From the NCBI GenBank assembly GCA_009823505.1, contig VZQC01000265.1, positions 3,124,034 to 3,188,033 of the forward strand: a stretch of 64,000 nt of DNA, given 5' to 3'. The notes under the pieces were generated by a model. It ran no database searches. It saw only the letters and a list, made by a program, of their open reading frames with translations, and was not told where the DNA came from. Below are positions 10,740 through 21,669 of the stretch, one piece after another. This DNA comes from Rhizomys pruinosus. Its lineage: Eukaryota > Chordata > Mammalia > Rodentia > Spalacidae. Positions within the stretch are counted from its first letter, which is position 1. Each line of letters opens with the position of its first letter. The position numbers were made by a program, and so were the translations under genes.

Positions 10740-12410
10740 AGAGAATAGCATATGATGTAGACGAGAGGCAGGCTGGGCTTAGAAGGTGTGTGGAGCCTGA
10801 GCCCTGCTCACTGACTGGGGAATGTTTACTGATCAGAGGAGAGAGGCATTGCATTAGAAGCCACCATGTTCTCCCGAGAATCAACAGGATAGAGAAGTGA
10901 ACACAGATGTAGACAGAGATAGAGGAGAAATTTATTAGGGGAACGAGCTCATGAGATTGTAGGAGCTGAGAAGTCCCATGGTGGGCTACCTGGAGGCCGG
11001 AGGCTCAGAGAAAGTGTTTATGCATTTCCATGCAGCCCCAGCTGCCTTGGAATAAGGGAAGCCAATGATGCAGTTCCCAGATGCAGCATCATTGTGTAGC
11101 GTCTAGGAGACCCGGAGACAAATCCTCTGTCAAAAAGGCCAGAAGGCCTGAAGTTCTGACATCCTAGGGCAGATGAGGAGGGAAGATATCTCCTCTCTAG
11201 GACATCTGGAGGTCTCAGACCTTCGAATCTTTAGTCATAAGGTTTTTTTTTTTAATCTAAAATGATCCAAATAAAATCTACTTCATGAAGTTCTTGGGTG
11301 AAATCATCGAGAACCACAAGTAAAACCCTTAAAGATTTCATTTAACTTGACTCACATCCAAAGTTTTCCTTTGAATTCTCTTATTGACTCAAAACAAAAA
11401 TTCCTACTCCCAAGGGGCCCACAGCACATTTCTCATTGTGTCTGCAGTATCTAGGGTGGGGTGGGATTCTGGCAGTCCCTCTGTGCCTGTTTGTGGAGAG
11501 AGCTGGAAGTGAGTTAATCAGAGCCAGAGCAAGAATCCATGGCAACTCAGCTCCCTGGTGGGAGAGCTGTGACCAGCCAAGGCATCTGGGGCCTAAGGCA
11601 GGAAAGGAATATGGCAAGAGCTTGAGACATAACAGAACTACAATCTGTCAAAATATTGGACATGTTGTTTTCAAGTCCAGAGTTGAAATCAATCAAGAAT
11701 TCATTTACATATATTGAAGTCGAATACTAGCAGCACACACCACTCCCTGCATTCCAATATGACTCCAGAAAGGTCTTCACCAGCTTCCTGGCCAGCTGCT
11801 GCCTCCTTTCAGAAGCCTCCCCCTGAGTTCCCTGCTCCATCCTTGCCCAGGGTGCTGTAGCTAGTGATGGAAAGCTAGATGTAATGTGACTCCAAGCTGT
11901 GGATCTGGTTGAAGACCCAAATGCAAAAGCCCAGTGTATGCCTGGTTAGGGGAATGCAGAGCTACCACCGCCCATAACCACTCTCCTTGGTCTCTGTGTG
12001 AAGTGGATTACTCATGATGCTGGTGCTTGTCTGGGTCCCAGCAGGAATGGCAGAAATGTTTCAGTGGGGCCACGGAGATGAGGCATCTCTAGGTACACCC
12101 CAAAGCATGCGTTATTTCCCTCTTGCCCTTGTTCGGCTCAGTCCTGCTGCTCTCAAAGCAACAGAGGGTGCATCCGTAGCTCAGAGGCAGCCAGGGAAGC
12201 CCATGTGTCCACTGACCCTGAGGAAGCAGAACCTGGGTGGGTATTGTGAGGGAAACATCACATCAGGGAATTGGGCTGATTTTTGCCATGCCCTGGCCCC
12301 TTGGATCCTGCAATAATGTGATTCTAGGAGCGTCTGGGGAGACATCTCTCGGGCTAGGGATGCCTAGAAATAGTTACTATCAGGGACTAGAACATGGTAC
12401 TCTGACGCAC
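10740..12410. other. Non-coding sequence, no recognisable feature
   Basis: No protein family recognised in the short frames (up to 100 codons) and no clear repeat apart from a T run at 11243. Confidence 0.45.
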
Positions 12411-12425
12411 TGTAGTTTTCTTTTT

Positions 12426-12639
12426 GTTAAAATATTTATTATTTTTTATTTTATGTGTATAAGTATAATGCCTGCATATAGGTGGGTGCACCTGTGTTTG
12501 CAATGCCTGGGGGGGTCAGAAGAAGGTGTTGGTTCCTCTAGAACTGGACTTACGGATGGTCATCATGGTGGGAATTGGACCCAGGTCCTCTGCAAGAGCA
12601 GCCGGTGCTCGTAACTGCTGAGCCATCTCTCCAGCCCCA
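12426..12639 (-). mobile_element. B2/B3-like SINE, antisense
   Basis: Reads tail to head on the plus strand: 'tatttattattttttatttt', 'gtcagaagaaggtgttggtt', 'gggaattggacccaggtcct' and 'gctgagccatctctccagcc'. AGTTTTCTTTTT occurs at 12414-12425 and again at 12649-12660, a possible target-site duplication, but about 10 extra bases separate the SINE head from the second copy, so the duplication is uncertain. Confidence 0.92.
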
Positions 12640-12652
12640 AGGAACGGGAGTT

Positions 12653-13080
12653 TTCTTTTTTTTTTTTTTTTTTAATTAGTTTTTATTGATGCTTTGTGCA
12701 TTTCATACATTTTTTCCAATTCAGTTCAGGCTTATTTCCCCTCCCCCCCCCCATCCCAGATCATGCATTCTGCCATAACTGTCCTGCATCTTTCTCTCAG
12801 TTTTTTTTTTTTTCATTTTTAGCTATAAGTGATAATCCATGAGTACAAGCATCCTTCATGCAAAACCTATCTGCAGGCTGTTGTGCCCAAACACCTACAG
12901 CCCCACCATCCAGTGGGGGGTGACAGGTTGTTTGTTCAATCAAGTTGATCAAATGAGTGTCCAGACTACATTGCTGTAGTTTCACCATTCACCCCAATCG
13001 CAGCCCTTACATTCTACCACGCCCCCTCTTCCGCAGGTTGTTCCCTAGGCTTAGAACTCTGTTGAACAGTATCACCTTGT
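12653..13080 (-). mobile_element. L1 3' UTR, antisense, 5'-truncated
   Basis: Reverse-complement relative of 2650-3016: T-rich start, 'attgatgctttgtgcatttc', a C-rich tract in the place of the G-rich tract, 'catgcattctgccataactg', 'tgatcaaatgagtgtccaga', 'ctgtagtttcaccattcacc'. It extends about 70 bp further into the element than the other copy and includes 'ctaccacgccccctcttccg'. No ORF2 recognisable. Confidence 0.7.
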
Positions 13081-14930
13081 AGCATTCTCTTTAAGATGAT
13101 TTAACGTAAAAATTAAGTTTGCTTCCCAAGTTAATCATATATAGTCACCCAAAACAACATGGGTGAATTTGATGAAATCTGTGCCTTGACTCCACCCTAT
13201 AGTCATGTATAATACAACTGTCTTCTGGAGACTCATACGCTAAAAAAAGGGGGGGGGGATACAGAAAGACATGAAACCTTTTCATCAAACCCTTGCAATT
13301 CAAATCTTAAAACTAACTATGGGAGTTTTCATAGATCCTAAAAGGAGTAGAGAACCCTGATGTGTCACACTTGGAGTTTCAAGGGATGTGAGAGATTGCT
13401 TGCGGGTTGCTCTTCGCTCAGCTCAGCTGAATTTGGCAGTACGTAAGGGTCGTCCAACCGGGGTAGAGAATGAAAGTTGTTCCCAGCCACAAAGCCTCAG
13501 TCTGTGTAGCATATTCCTGGGCTAAGGAGACAGTGATGGGGCAAGTTAACCCCAAGGTTGGGATCAGGGACAATCAGTCTAGGAATAGTAAGGCTGGAGC
13601 CTCTTACCAGCCTAGAGGAGATCACACGGGAGTCATGATGAGGAGAATAGGTCAAATTGGACCCCACTGAGAATCTGTATTGTTGGCATTGCAAAATTGA
13701 AACGAAAAATCTTCCCCTTTCTAACCTATCGAGAGGGAAACCACTGCCTTAAGTAAATTCTTTCCCTCAAGAGCGGACTCCCTATTCTGAACAGTGGGGC
13801 GGAGACTGTGACAGTTGATCTCTCTCTTGCTGTTCCTCAGTGCTAAAGATGTTCAACTGGGACTGTGCTTGCGAGGATCAAGGAAGACAGTAAACACATT
13901 TAAATGATGTTTTGACAAATGCAAAACTTCAATCAAAATGCCAATAGCTCCCCCTCACAGAGGGCCTGCCGTGGCTAACCACCCTTCAAGAACTAAGCTG
14001 AGAACCCATGGAGTCATCCTTCTGACCACTCCCAGGCGTTCACTTCTGTTGTTGTCTTTATCGTTTGTACAGTAATGCTCTGTTAGTGCTTGTGGTGTGG
14101 GGCAGGGATGGCCTTTGACTTGTACATCTGTTCCCAGGAAATAATGCACACTTAGTATTTTCTTGTTTAACTGAGTGAATGTAGCTCAGGGACCATGGAA
14201 GCAATGTCCTAAAATGCATGTAAGTGGTGCTCCTGGTGAAAAAAATGAGCTAATTAATTTTACAAAATAAGAATTTGCATATACAACTTAAGACTCCATT
14301 TTTTAAGATGTAATAAAAGAAATCACAAGGCTGGTAGCATTTTATGGGTTAGTCATATTTGGTGAACATTAGAATTCAAAGCTGTGCTGTGTGCATGTAT
14401 GTGAGTGAATGTGTATGTATGAGTGTGTATTTTCCTTAGATCAGGCAGGCAAGAAGAGAATGTTGACTAACTTCCACGTGCTGGTTTCCAGGGACCAGAG
14501 GCTATGATTGCTATTTTAAATTGTTTGTGTTAATTATTGTAATAATGTTGTGTAAATAATTTGTTTTATGTACAAGGAGCTTAGGGGGTATATTTCCAAG
14601 GAATTTCTCAGTAGCCAGGTCAGTCATTCCACATTGGAAAAGGTTTCCTTAAAAGCTGAAAGAGTGAAAAGAGACCCTGGAAATCAGAAGGTCTCCCACC
14701 TAAAGAGAAAAGGAGGATCATAAAGAATAGGAGGGGTCGGCAGAGGAGTGGTGGGGAGAGAGAAATGGGGTGAGGTGGTCTGACGGGAGGAGGAAAAGGT
14801 TGGAAGAGACTGGAGAAGGGAGAACATGGGATTATAGATGGAGCTGCAGAGATCCAGGCAAGAGGGTGGGGGCACTGCATCTAGGATGCAGAGACCGTGC
14901 TCTGGGAGAGGCCAGGAGTGACAGACAGCG
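13081..14930. other. Non-coding sequence with a G run and AT-rich stretches
   Basis: Contains a G9 run near 13250 and an AT-rich part at about 14230-14570. No gene or clear repeat recognised. The purine-rich stretch at 14650-14830 gives the open pyrimidine-strand frames around 14620-15240. Confidence 0.45.
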
Positions 14931-14936
14931 GGCCGA

Positions 14937-15008
14937 GGGAGCGTCTCTGCTGTGCTGTGAGAGCAAAGGGAGCGTCTCTGCTGTGCTGTGAGAGCAAAGG
15001 GAGCATGG
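14937..15008. repeat. Tandem repeat, 31-bp unit, about 2.3 copies
   Basis: Units start at 14937, 14968 and 14999 (31 bp apart). The unit begins gggagcgtctctgctgtgct. The first two are identical; the third stops after about 8 bp. Confidence 0.95.
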
Positions 15009-15009
15009 G

Positions 15010-15665
15010 AGGGGTTGCTGGACACGTCGTGATGAGGAAGCACTGCCTGTAATTAGTCCATGGGGAATTCTGAATAAAATCTTTAAAGCGATTAAATGCC
15101 ATTTTACTGAAGAGAGGTGAAGAGACCCCAGGCTGGGCTGCCCCCCTCTCAGGTCGTTGCATCTGCTTCTGGGGGATTTGCTCATGGGGGGCAGGGATGG
15201 GGAGCTCCGCCTCCCGGGAATTCAGGGGGATCACAGACACTAAATTCCTGGATTTTGTTGCTCAGATCCCAAGCTGCAGGAACAAAGGTGTTATTTTTAC
15301 ATTTTAAATTGCTGTTGCAAAGAGCAAACGGAGCTGGTAAGCACCCCCCCCCCCCAGCTTCCAGGGCTTTCTTTGGAGTCAGACCTGCAGAGTTTTAAGA
15401 CTAACCAGGCAAATAGTGTAAAGGGCAAAGAGGGTGGTTGGGGTGGTTCCTGTCCTCTTCCTGAGATGAGTGGACCCAACATGGCCCTTCACTCCATGCT
15501 GATACTAGATCACAGATGCTAAGCAAGAAAGAGGGGTCGAATCTCAGACATACTTTAGTTCAGCTCTTTTGTTGTGAGTATGGAGAGGTTGAGGCCTTAA
15601 GAGGACACTGGGCTCACAATGCTATCACAGCCCTTCATGGCAGAAGCTATCGATCAATCATAGGC
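15010..15665. other. Non-coding; possible conserved element and MIR remnant
   Basis: 15050-15115 and 15235-15340 are AT-rich blocks with TAATTAG, ATTAAATG and 'ttacattttaaattgctgtt' ending in 'gagctggtaagc', which has the shape of a splice donor but no open, recognisable exon. 15545-15650 ('tggagaggttgaggccttaa') resembles an antisense MIR. All of this is weak. Confidence 0.3.
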
Positions 15666-15669
15666 CTTT

Positions 15670-16150
15670 GTGTCAGCTGTTTTCTGTTGTTATGGCATAG
15701 TCCCAGAGGCTGAGACTTTATAAAGAAAAGTTTATTGAAAATAAACTTTTGTAAGTTTATTTTCAAATTCTGTATTCTCAAGTTTATTCTCAAACTTCTG
15801 TAAGTTTAGGAAAGCATAGTGCATCCTGGGTAATCCCAGCAGGACAGATGGAATCATGGCAGGAACATGTGTGAGAGGAAGAGCACATGGTGAGACAGGA
15901 AGCTAGAGTCACGCAAAGCCCCAGCTTGCTCTTCTCTAACAGAGAAGAGCTTTTATTTTTGCTTTTATGGAGACTAATTCACTCCTCTGAGATCTGGTTA
16001 ATACCCATTCTCAACACTCTGACCCCATGACTAATGACCTTGCACTCGACCCTGCCTCTTGCAGGATCCACGGCCTCTTGACATTACTGTCCTAAATACC
16101 AAGCTCCTAACTGATCATCCTTTGGGAGACACACCCAAGCCTTATGGGAA
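15670..16150 (-). mobile_element. Old MaLR-type LTR, antisense
   Basis: 'tgtcagctgttttctgttgt', 'gactttataaagaaaag', 'aatcatggcaggaacatgtg', 'ttgctcttctctaacagaga', 'ggagactaattcactcctct', 'atgacctt' and 'ggagacacacccaagc' follow the order of antisense MST/MLT1-like LTRs. The segment 15726-15815 is unusual: it contains repeated 'aagtttattctcaa'-type motifs instead of the normal 'tttatttctcacagttctgg'. Confidence 0.7.
15726..15764. repeat. Two overlapping inverted repeats inside the LTR
   Basis: Arms AAAAGTTTATT (15726-15736) and AATAAACTTTT (15740-15750) are perfect complements with a 3-nt loop. GAAAATAAACTT (15737-15748) and AAGTTTATTTTC (15753-15764) are perfect complements with a 4-nt loop. 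They share the middle segment, so only one hairpin can form at a time. Confidence 0.95.
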
Positions 16151-16159
16151 CCACAGGAT

Positions 16160-17890
16160 CCTTTTAAGACAGTGCTGGAAGACAACCTCAGTCAAGTTAG
16201 TCTACAGATGGGATGAAGCCTCCTGTCCTTCCTGTTACACATGACAGATTCCTGCTGGACTGTGTTGTCTTTTTCATGGAGTAGCTTTCTGGTTTTACCC
16301 TGTTCCCGCTGTCCTTTGGGTTCGTGATAGCATATAGAATGTTAGGGTTAGAAGGAGTCCAGTCTTTCCCTTGTCAGGAGGCTGAGTGTTATCCCCACAT
16401 GGAAGGGAAGAAGTGGGTGGCCATGTGCAGTCCAGGCTCCATGGTTATTTAAACTTATCCTTGGATTTGTGTTTATTTTTGGAGAATACCTGTAGTTACA
16501 CTATAGGAATTTGTGTTTTGGTTCTGAGTGAGGAAGATGTTATTCCTTGGATGGTTATGAAACCATTGCTCAGAAGGTTTGGCTGAGTTCACACAGCTGA
16601 GTAGTGAGGGAGGCAGTCCCACATCACAGAATTGTGGGATACTGGAGAGCAGTCCTGGGCAGATGTAGTCCAGAGGAATGGATCATACTCCCAACGCAGG
16701 GTGGCACAGGCTTGTGGGACAACTGCACTTGGGTTGAGATTCCGTAGTGTCAGAGGGTGGGTCACCTGGTTCCTATGAGAAGGTGGGATTGGCTGTGCCT
16801 GGACCATTGGTTAGAAGGCTGTGTGTCTAAGGACTTCACTCTGGAGCAGTAGAAAGGAGGACCATCAGACCACGGAGGCCTTCCTCGCCCAGTTTCTCCA
16901 GATTTTAAGGCAGCTCATTACAGCGGCCTCATGGTTTGGTCTTAGAACACAGCTGGTGTAGGCAGAACTAAGACTTCAACCCAGGTTGCTTGACCCCAGA
17001 AACTCTATCTTTCAACCATCCCAAGCCTCAAAACTCCTACCAAAACGTGGGCAGAATCCAGTGTTGTGTCAGTGGCTCCTTCCTAATTCTGCCCTCTCAT
17101 CAGCCACCATCTCCCTGCCTCTGTTTGCATTTCATTGCACCTGGGCATTGTGTAAGGAGAATTCATTTCCTTCTCTATTTCTCCTTGTGTTGTCACATTG
17201 TGGTGGTTGAGAGAACCAAAACATTGTGAATTAATTCACACATTGTCTAAGAATCAGAGAATGAGACAACTAGTCAATGGGACTGAGCAGGATGGAGGCT
17301 AGAAAACGCAGATTCATTGAGCTGACAGGAGTTGTGCCCCACTTAATAATTAGGACATGTTCGTGAATGCAAACAAGAGGAGTGGATTCCTTACCCCATT
17401 AGCCAGAGGATCTGTGGGCTTACAGAGGAAGCTCCAGTTATTACTTTAAACAACATACTTCCCGTGTGCCATTACAGTAACCCCAAGTATGTTACTACCG
17501 TGTTCACCCTAACAGGTGTTTGAGTTGCAGCTGTTACTGAAAGAGATATGGCATTGATTTTTGTTAAAATATCAGATGTGGACATTGGACAAAGAAATAT
17601 GCTGATGAATATGATGGTGGTAAGGTCTGCTCCGAGGGCACCTGTATGCCACAGTGCCCCCTCAGCTCCAGGAGGATTTCTCAAACCACACATCATTATT
17701 ACTATTTTAGAAGTTTTACATTATTTTCAATAGACAGCTAATAATCATATCTATTTAGGGAACACAGTGGGCTGTTCGTTTATGTGTATACATCTACATC
17801 GTGGAATGATCAAATCATGGTAATTAGTATATTCTTTACCTAAAATACATTTTTGTTCTATGTGGTGAAAAATGTAAAACCCACTTTTGC
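16160..17890. other. Non-coding sequence with MIR remnants
   Basis: Antisense MIR-like text lies at about 16545-16620 ('gctgagttcacacagctgag') and 16900-17035 ('gacttcaacccaggttgctt'). No coding frame with a recognisable family. Confidence 0.45.
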
Positions 17891-17894
17891 AGCC

Positions 17895-18200
17895 ATTCAA
17901 AAAGGCTGCAGAGACGTCTCAGTGGGTGCGATGCCTGCTTTTTGAGCATGAAGCCCCGAGTTCGGATCCCCAGCACTCATGGAAAAGCCAGCGCAGCAGT
18001 GTGCAATCCAAAGAATGAGCGGTAGAGACAAAAGGAAGCCAGGGCCTCCCTGGCTAGCCAGTGTTTATAGGCTCAATGAGGGATCCTGTCTCTAAAAGGT
18101 AAGATGCAGAAGCCACTGAGGACAGGCACCCCATCCACATGGCTGTGTAGCATATGTGTGCACATGGATGCACACACTGTGCACACAGACAAAAAGTGCC
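17895..18200 (+). mobile_element. RSINE1-like SINE
   Basis: 'gctgcagagacgtctcagtg', 'ccgagttcggatccccagca' (B-box), 'ggcctccctggctagccagt', 'atgagggatcctgtctctaa' and a CA/TG-rich end are in RSINE1 order. Confidence 0.8.
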
Positions 18201-18239
18201 GAATGTAGTGTTTTAGGCTGTCATGACCATACTGTGCAG

Positions 18240-18890
18240 ATCATTTAGTTCATAATGAGATATTGCCTCACACCTGTCAGACTGTTGTAGTCTGAAAGAT
18301 GAAAGACAGCACATGTTGACAAGGGTGCAGAAAAAGGGAGACCCTTTACATATACTGTTGCTGGGAATGTAAATTAGTACAGCACAGCTGTTTTGGAAAG
18401 CAGTATGGATATTCCTGAAAAGAATTAAAAATTAAACTACCATATGATCTAACAGTTCTAATGAGTGTGATGTTGAGAGAATGTCTGTACCCTGTGCTCA
18501 TCGCAGCACTATTCACAATAGCCAAGACGTGGAAGCCACTGAAGTGGCTGTCGTGGGTGAAGGGACAAAGGAAACATGTAACATAACACAGCATGGAATA
18601 CTATTCAGATATAAAGAACTAAATCTTGTCATTTGCAACAACATAGATCAATCCAGAGGGCATTATGCTATGTGAATTGGCCAGACCCAGGGACAAACAC
18701 TGCTTGATCTCATTTATATGTGCAAAGTAAAGCAAGCCAGACTCAGAGACACAGTGAGTTGAATGTTGATTACCAAGTGGGAGATGGGGTGGGAGAGAGG
18801 ACTGTAGTCAAAGGGGATGCAGTTCAGTTGGACAGGAGAAATCACTTAAGGTGATTATTCACATTTTTGTGAATGTGACACAGATGCCTG
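18240..18890 (+). mobile_element. Old L1 (L1M-like) 3' end
   Basis: Blocks 'gagatattgcctcacacctg', 'ctgggaatgtaaattagtac', 'aaagcagtatggatattcct', 'tcatcgcagcactattcaca', 'catggaatactattcagata' and 'cttgatctcatttatatgtg' match, in order, the well-known end of mammalian L1 ORF2 and 3' UTR. Frame is broken, so it is a dead copy. Confidence 0.92.
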
Positions 18891-18899
18891 GAGAGCGTA

Positions 18900-21265
18900 C
18901 TCACCCCACACCTCCCAGCTAGTCGTAGTTGGGGTTTATTTACCACATTGGTTACTGACCTCAAGTAGTCAGTGGTCAGGGATGGATGGCATGTCTAATA
19001 ATTTAGCCAGGTGCTTGATATACAGGCCCCTTCTACAGCAGGTAGCTGATATCTTTATCCCCATATTCTCTATCAGAGTGTTTCTTGTGATCGACTCTGT
19101 GGTGTCCCCTGGAGGGCAGATTCCTGCTGCAGGTCCATAAGCTCTCATTTGTGGGCATATATACCTTGAATCTGGTGGAGTTTTACTCATAGTTCTTCAC
19201 ACAAATTACTCACTTACAAAGAAGAAACTCATTACAGTGCATTAACACACCTGTTCTTCCTGAGTGTATTATACTTTAACTCGTGGAGCCTATGAATGCG
19301 AGATATGTGACCAAGAGTCTTTGGAGAGACATGTGGAAAGGATAGAAGGACACATTAAGATAGGCAGGGTGTCTTAGTGACACATCCTAGAGCCAGAGGT
19401 ACCCCAAATATCCAGAAACTGCACAGGCTTTGAACAAACACTGCCTAATGCTTTTAAAGCCAACCTGCCCTGCCCACCTTGTTTTCAGACTCCTAGTCCC
19501 CAGTATTGTAACAGGATATATTTCTGATTAAGAAAGCAAGTGTGTGGACCTTTGTTCCAGCAGCTTCAGGAGGCTAATACACATGGGGGGGGGGCGACCT
19601 TTGTGGTGGGACAGGAAGGTAGCCAATCAGGGTGTAGGAGGCACTGAGGTTTGGTTCTGCTCTTCCACAGAAAGGTGTTGGACTGATGGCTCTCTGGGCT
19701 TCCTTTGTCATCTGTAACTGGAGAAATTTGGAGGGAAGGACTTGGAGAGCCAGGAGGCCTGGGATGGAGGTGGGATCCTTGGGGCTGTGGAGACCGTGAC
19801 CATGAAGCAGTTGTACTGCTCAGACAGGGGCAGGGCCTCCAAGGGCAGTGGAACCCAGAGAGAGGGAGAGGCCGAGGGGACAAACATGGCCTCTCTGGAG
19901 CACGCTGCTGAGGCAGAATAGTGGGTGTCAGTGCCTTTCAAATCAGGAGTTAAATCTTCCCATTCTCCCTTTTCCATTCCTGGGGACAATTGTGTGGGAG
20001 TGTGCAGTTTGCTTGTGGAACAAGCTCATTCTAGTGAGAACCAGACATTTGATATATCAAGAAAGGAAGAAAGAATAGGAGCCCTTGAGGTGGGGCCCTT
20101 TGGCTGCAAATGACAGGGGACACATTCAGCAAGACATGCACTTTTTTAATTCCAGAAATAATTCTTTTGACCTACTTTTGGTCATGCTCAGAGCTGGAGC
20201 TGAAGCACAATATGCTGCTTCCACATCCCCTGGAGAAATGTGGGTTTGGGGGTAAAATGGAAGCCATGCCACTTGGGTCTAAGGGAGGTTGGCTATATCA
20301 TCAACCTGTCTGATCCCAGCTCTTCAAATTCAAAATGGAATCAAAATTCCCACCTTCCCTAAGGATTGGCTTATTTGACCTTCATAACAGGTCCCTGCCA
20401 GGAGAGCTGTTAGTAACCTCAGGCTACAGATGAAGACTTGACAGTGCTTGGAGCCCCTGGAACTGTCTCCTGGTGATGGAATGGCTGAAGCAGGGATGGG
20501 GCTATAGTACACACCCCCCCACGCCTCTTCTGGTGCCTTGTTCTGACAGATGTCCAGTAGTCAAGACTGCCATTTGGTGATAAGCCAGGTCCTGGCCACT
20601 CTGAACTCCAGGGTGGAGAGAGGAGGTTAGGTGGAGACTCCGTTCCATGGACTTGATCTGACTTATGTTCAGTTGCATGTGCTTCTAGAAGCTCACGAAG
20701 TTGGGAGGACCCGGGCCACCCCTCATTGTGGGAGGAGGGTAGGAAGTAAGTACGGAAGGGCACCTGTGGGATGGGAAGCTCAGAGGGAGATGCAAATGAC
20801 AATCCTGCACTTTAGAGTTCGCAGCTGGCTCTTCACAGCAGTACTTGTACTCGCCTGCTGTCAGCTAGACCGGGTGCTGATGTGGAAGAAGACTGAGTGC
20901 AGAAGTGGAGAAAAGGTGGCAGGTCTGAGAGGAGGCTGTAGCCCTACCAATTCCCAGTTCTGCTGGCAGGCCAGCACCATGTATATGATAATAATCCTGC
21001 TGGAGGAGGCCTGGAAACCAAAGGAAGAAGGCCTGGGAGCCACAGGGTGGTCCCAGCTGATGCCCAGTGTATCTCCCCTTTTAAGAAACAGGGTGGTGTG
21101 TGCCCATCTTCAAGAGCCATCTATCACTCCCACTTCCTCTTTTACAAAATAGATTCCATGTGTGATTGTGCACGTGATCTAGAAGGAAGGTCTGCCCAGG
21201 CCCCTGTCTTGTGTGGTGGCAGTGTCTTTCCTGTGTTGGTCCTGCTTTCTGAGTTTTTTGCCTTA
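18900..21265. other. Non-coding sequence, no recognisable feature
   Basis: The longest plus-strand frame, 20631-21152 (173 codons), has no recognisable family, no supporting splice or promoter signals and frames overlapping it on the other strand. I do not call it a gene. A G8 run is at about 19586. Confidence 0.45.
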
Positions 21266-21272
21266 CTTTCCC

Positions 21273-21665
21273 TTTTGTTTGTTGCTGTAGTAAATTACTC
21301 TGACAGAAGAACCTCAGGAAGCTTGGTTTGGCTCATGGTTCAAGGTTGCAGGCCATGGCTCTCAGGAAGCCACAGAGGCAGAAGCTTGGGCAGTGGTCCC
21401 CTCACATCCAAAGCAAGAAGCCCACAGTGATGAGTATCTGTGCTCCACTCGTTTTCTCCTTTTTGTTCAGTCCAGGATCGCAGCCCAAGGAATGGTCCCA
21501 CCCACAGTGGGCAGGTCTTCCCACATCAACTAACAGACTCCACAGAACCCCTCATGGGCATGCGCAGAAGCTAGCCTGATCTAAGTAAGCCATCACAGGG
21601 GAGCCTGGAGGCTTGTCTCCTAGATGAGTACATCCTGCTTTTGCTGGGGACAGAATCAACAATTG
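21273..21665 (-). mobile_element. Rodent solo LTR (MaLR-like), antisense
   Basis: 'gtttgttgctgtagtaaatt', 'ggtttggctcatggttcaag', 'ttttctcctttttgttcagt', 'ccaggatcgcagcccaagga', 'cccacagtgggcaggtcttc' and 'ggcttgtctcctagatgagt' follow one rodent LTR family; 31025-31517 has the same layout. Ends approximate. Confidence 0.75.
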
Positions 21666-21669
21666 AGGT

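Noticed and set aside
20631..21152. 173-codon plus-strand frame
   Set aside because: No recognisable family, frames of similar size on the other strand, and no promoter, splice or A-tail context. I cannot exclude a lineage-specific transcript.
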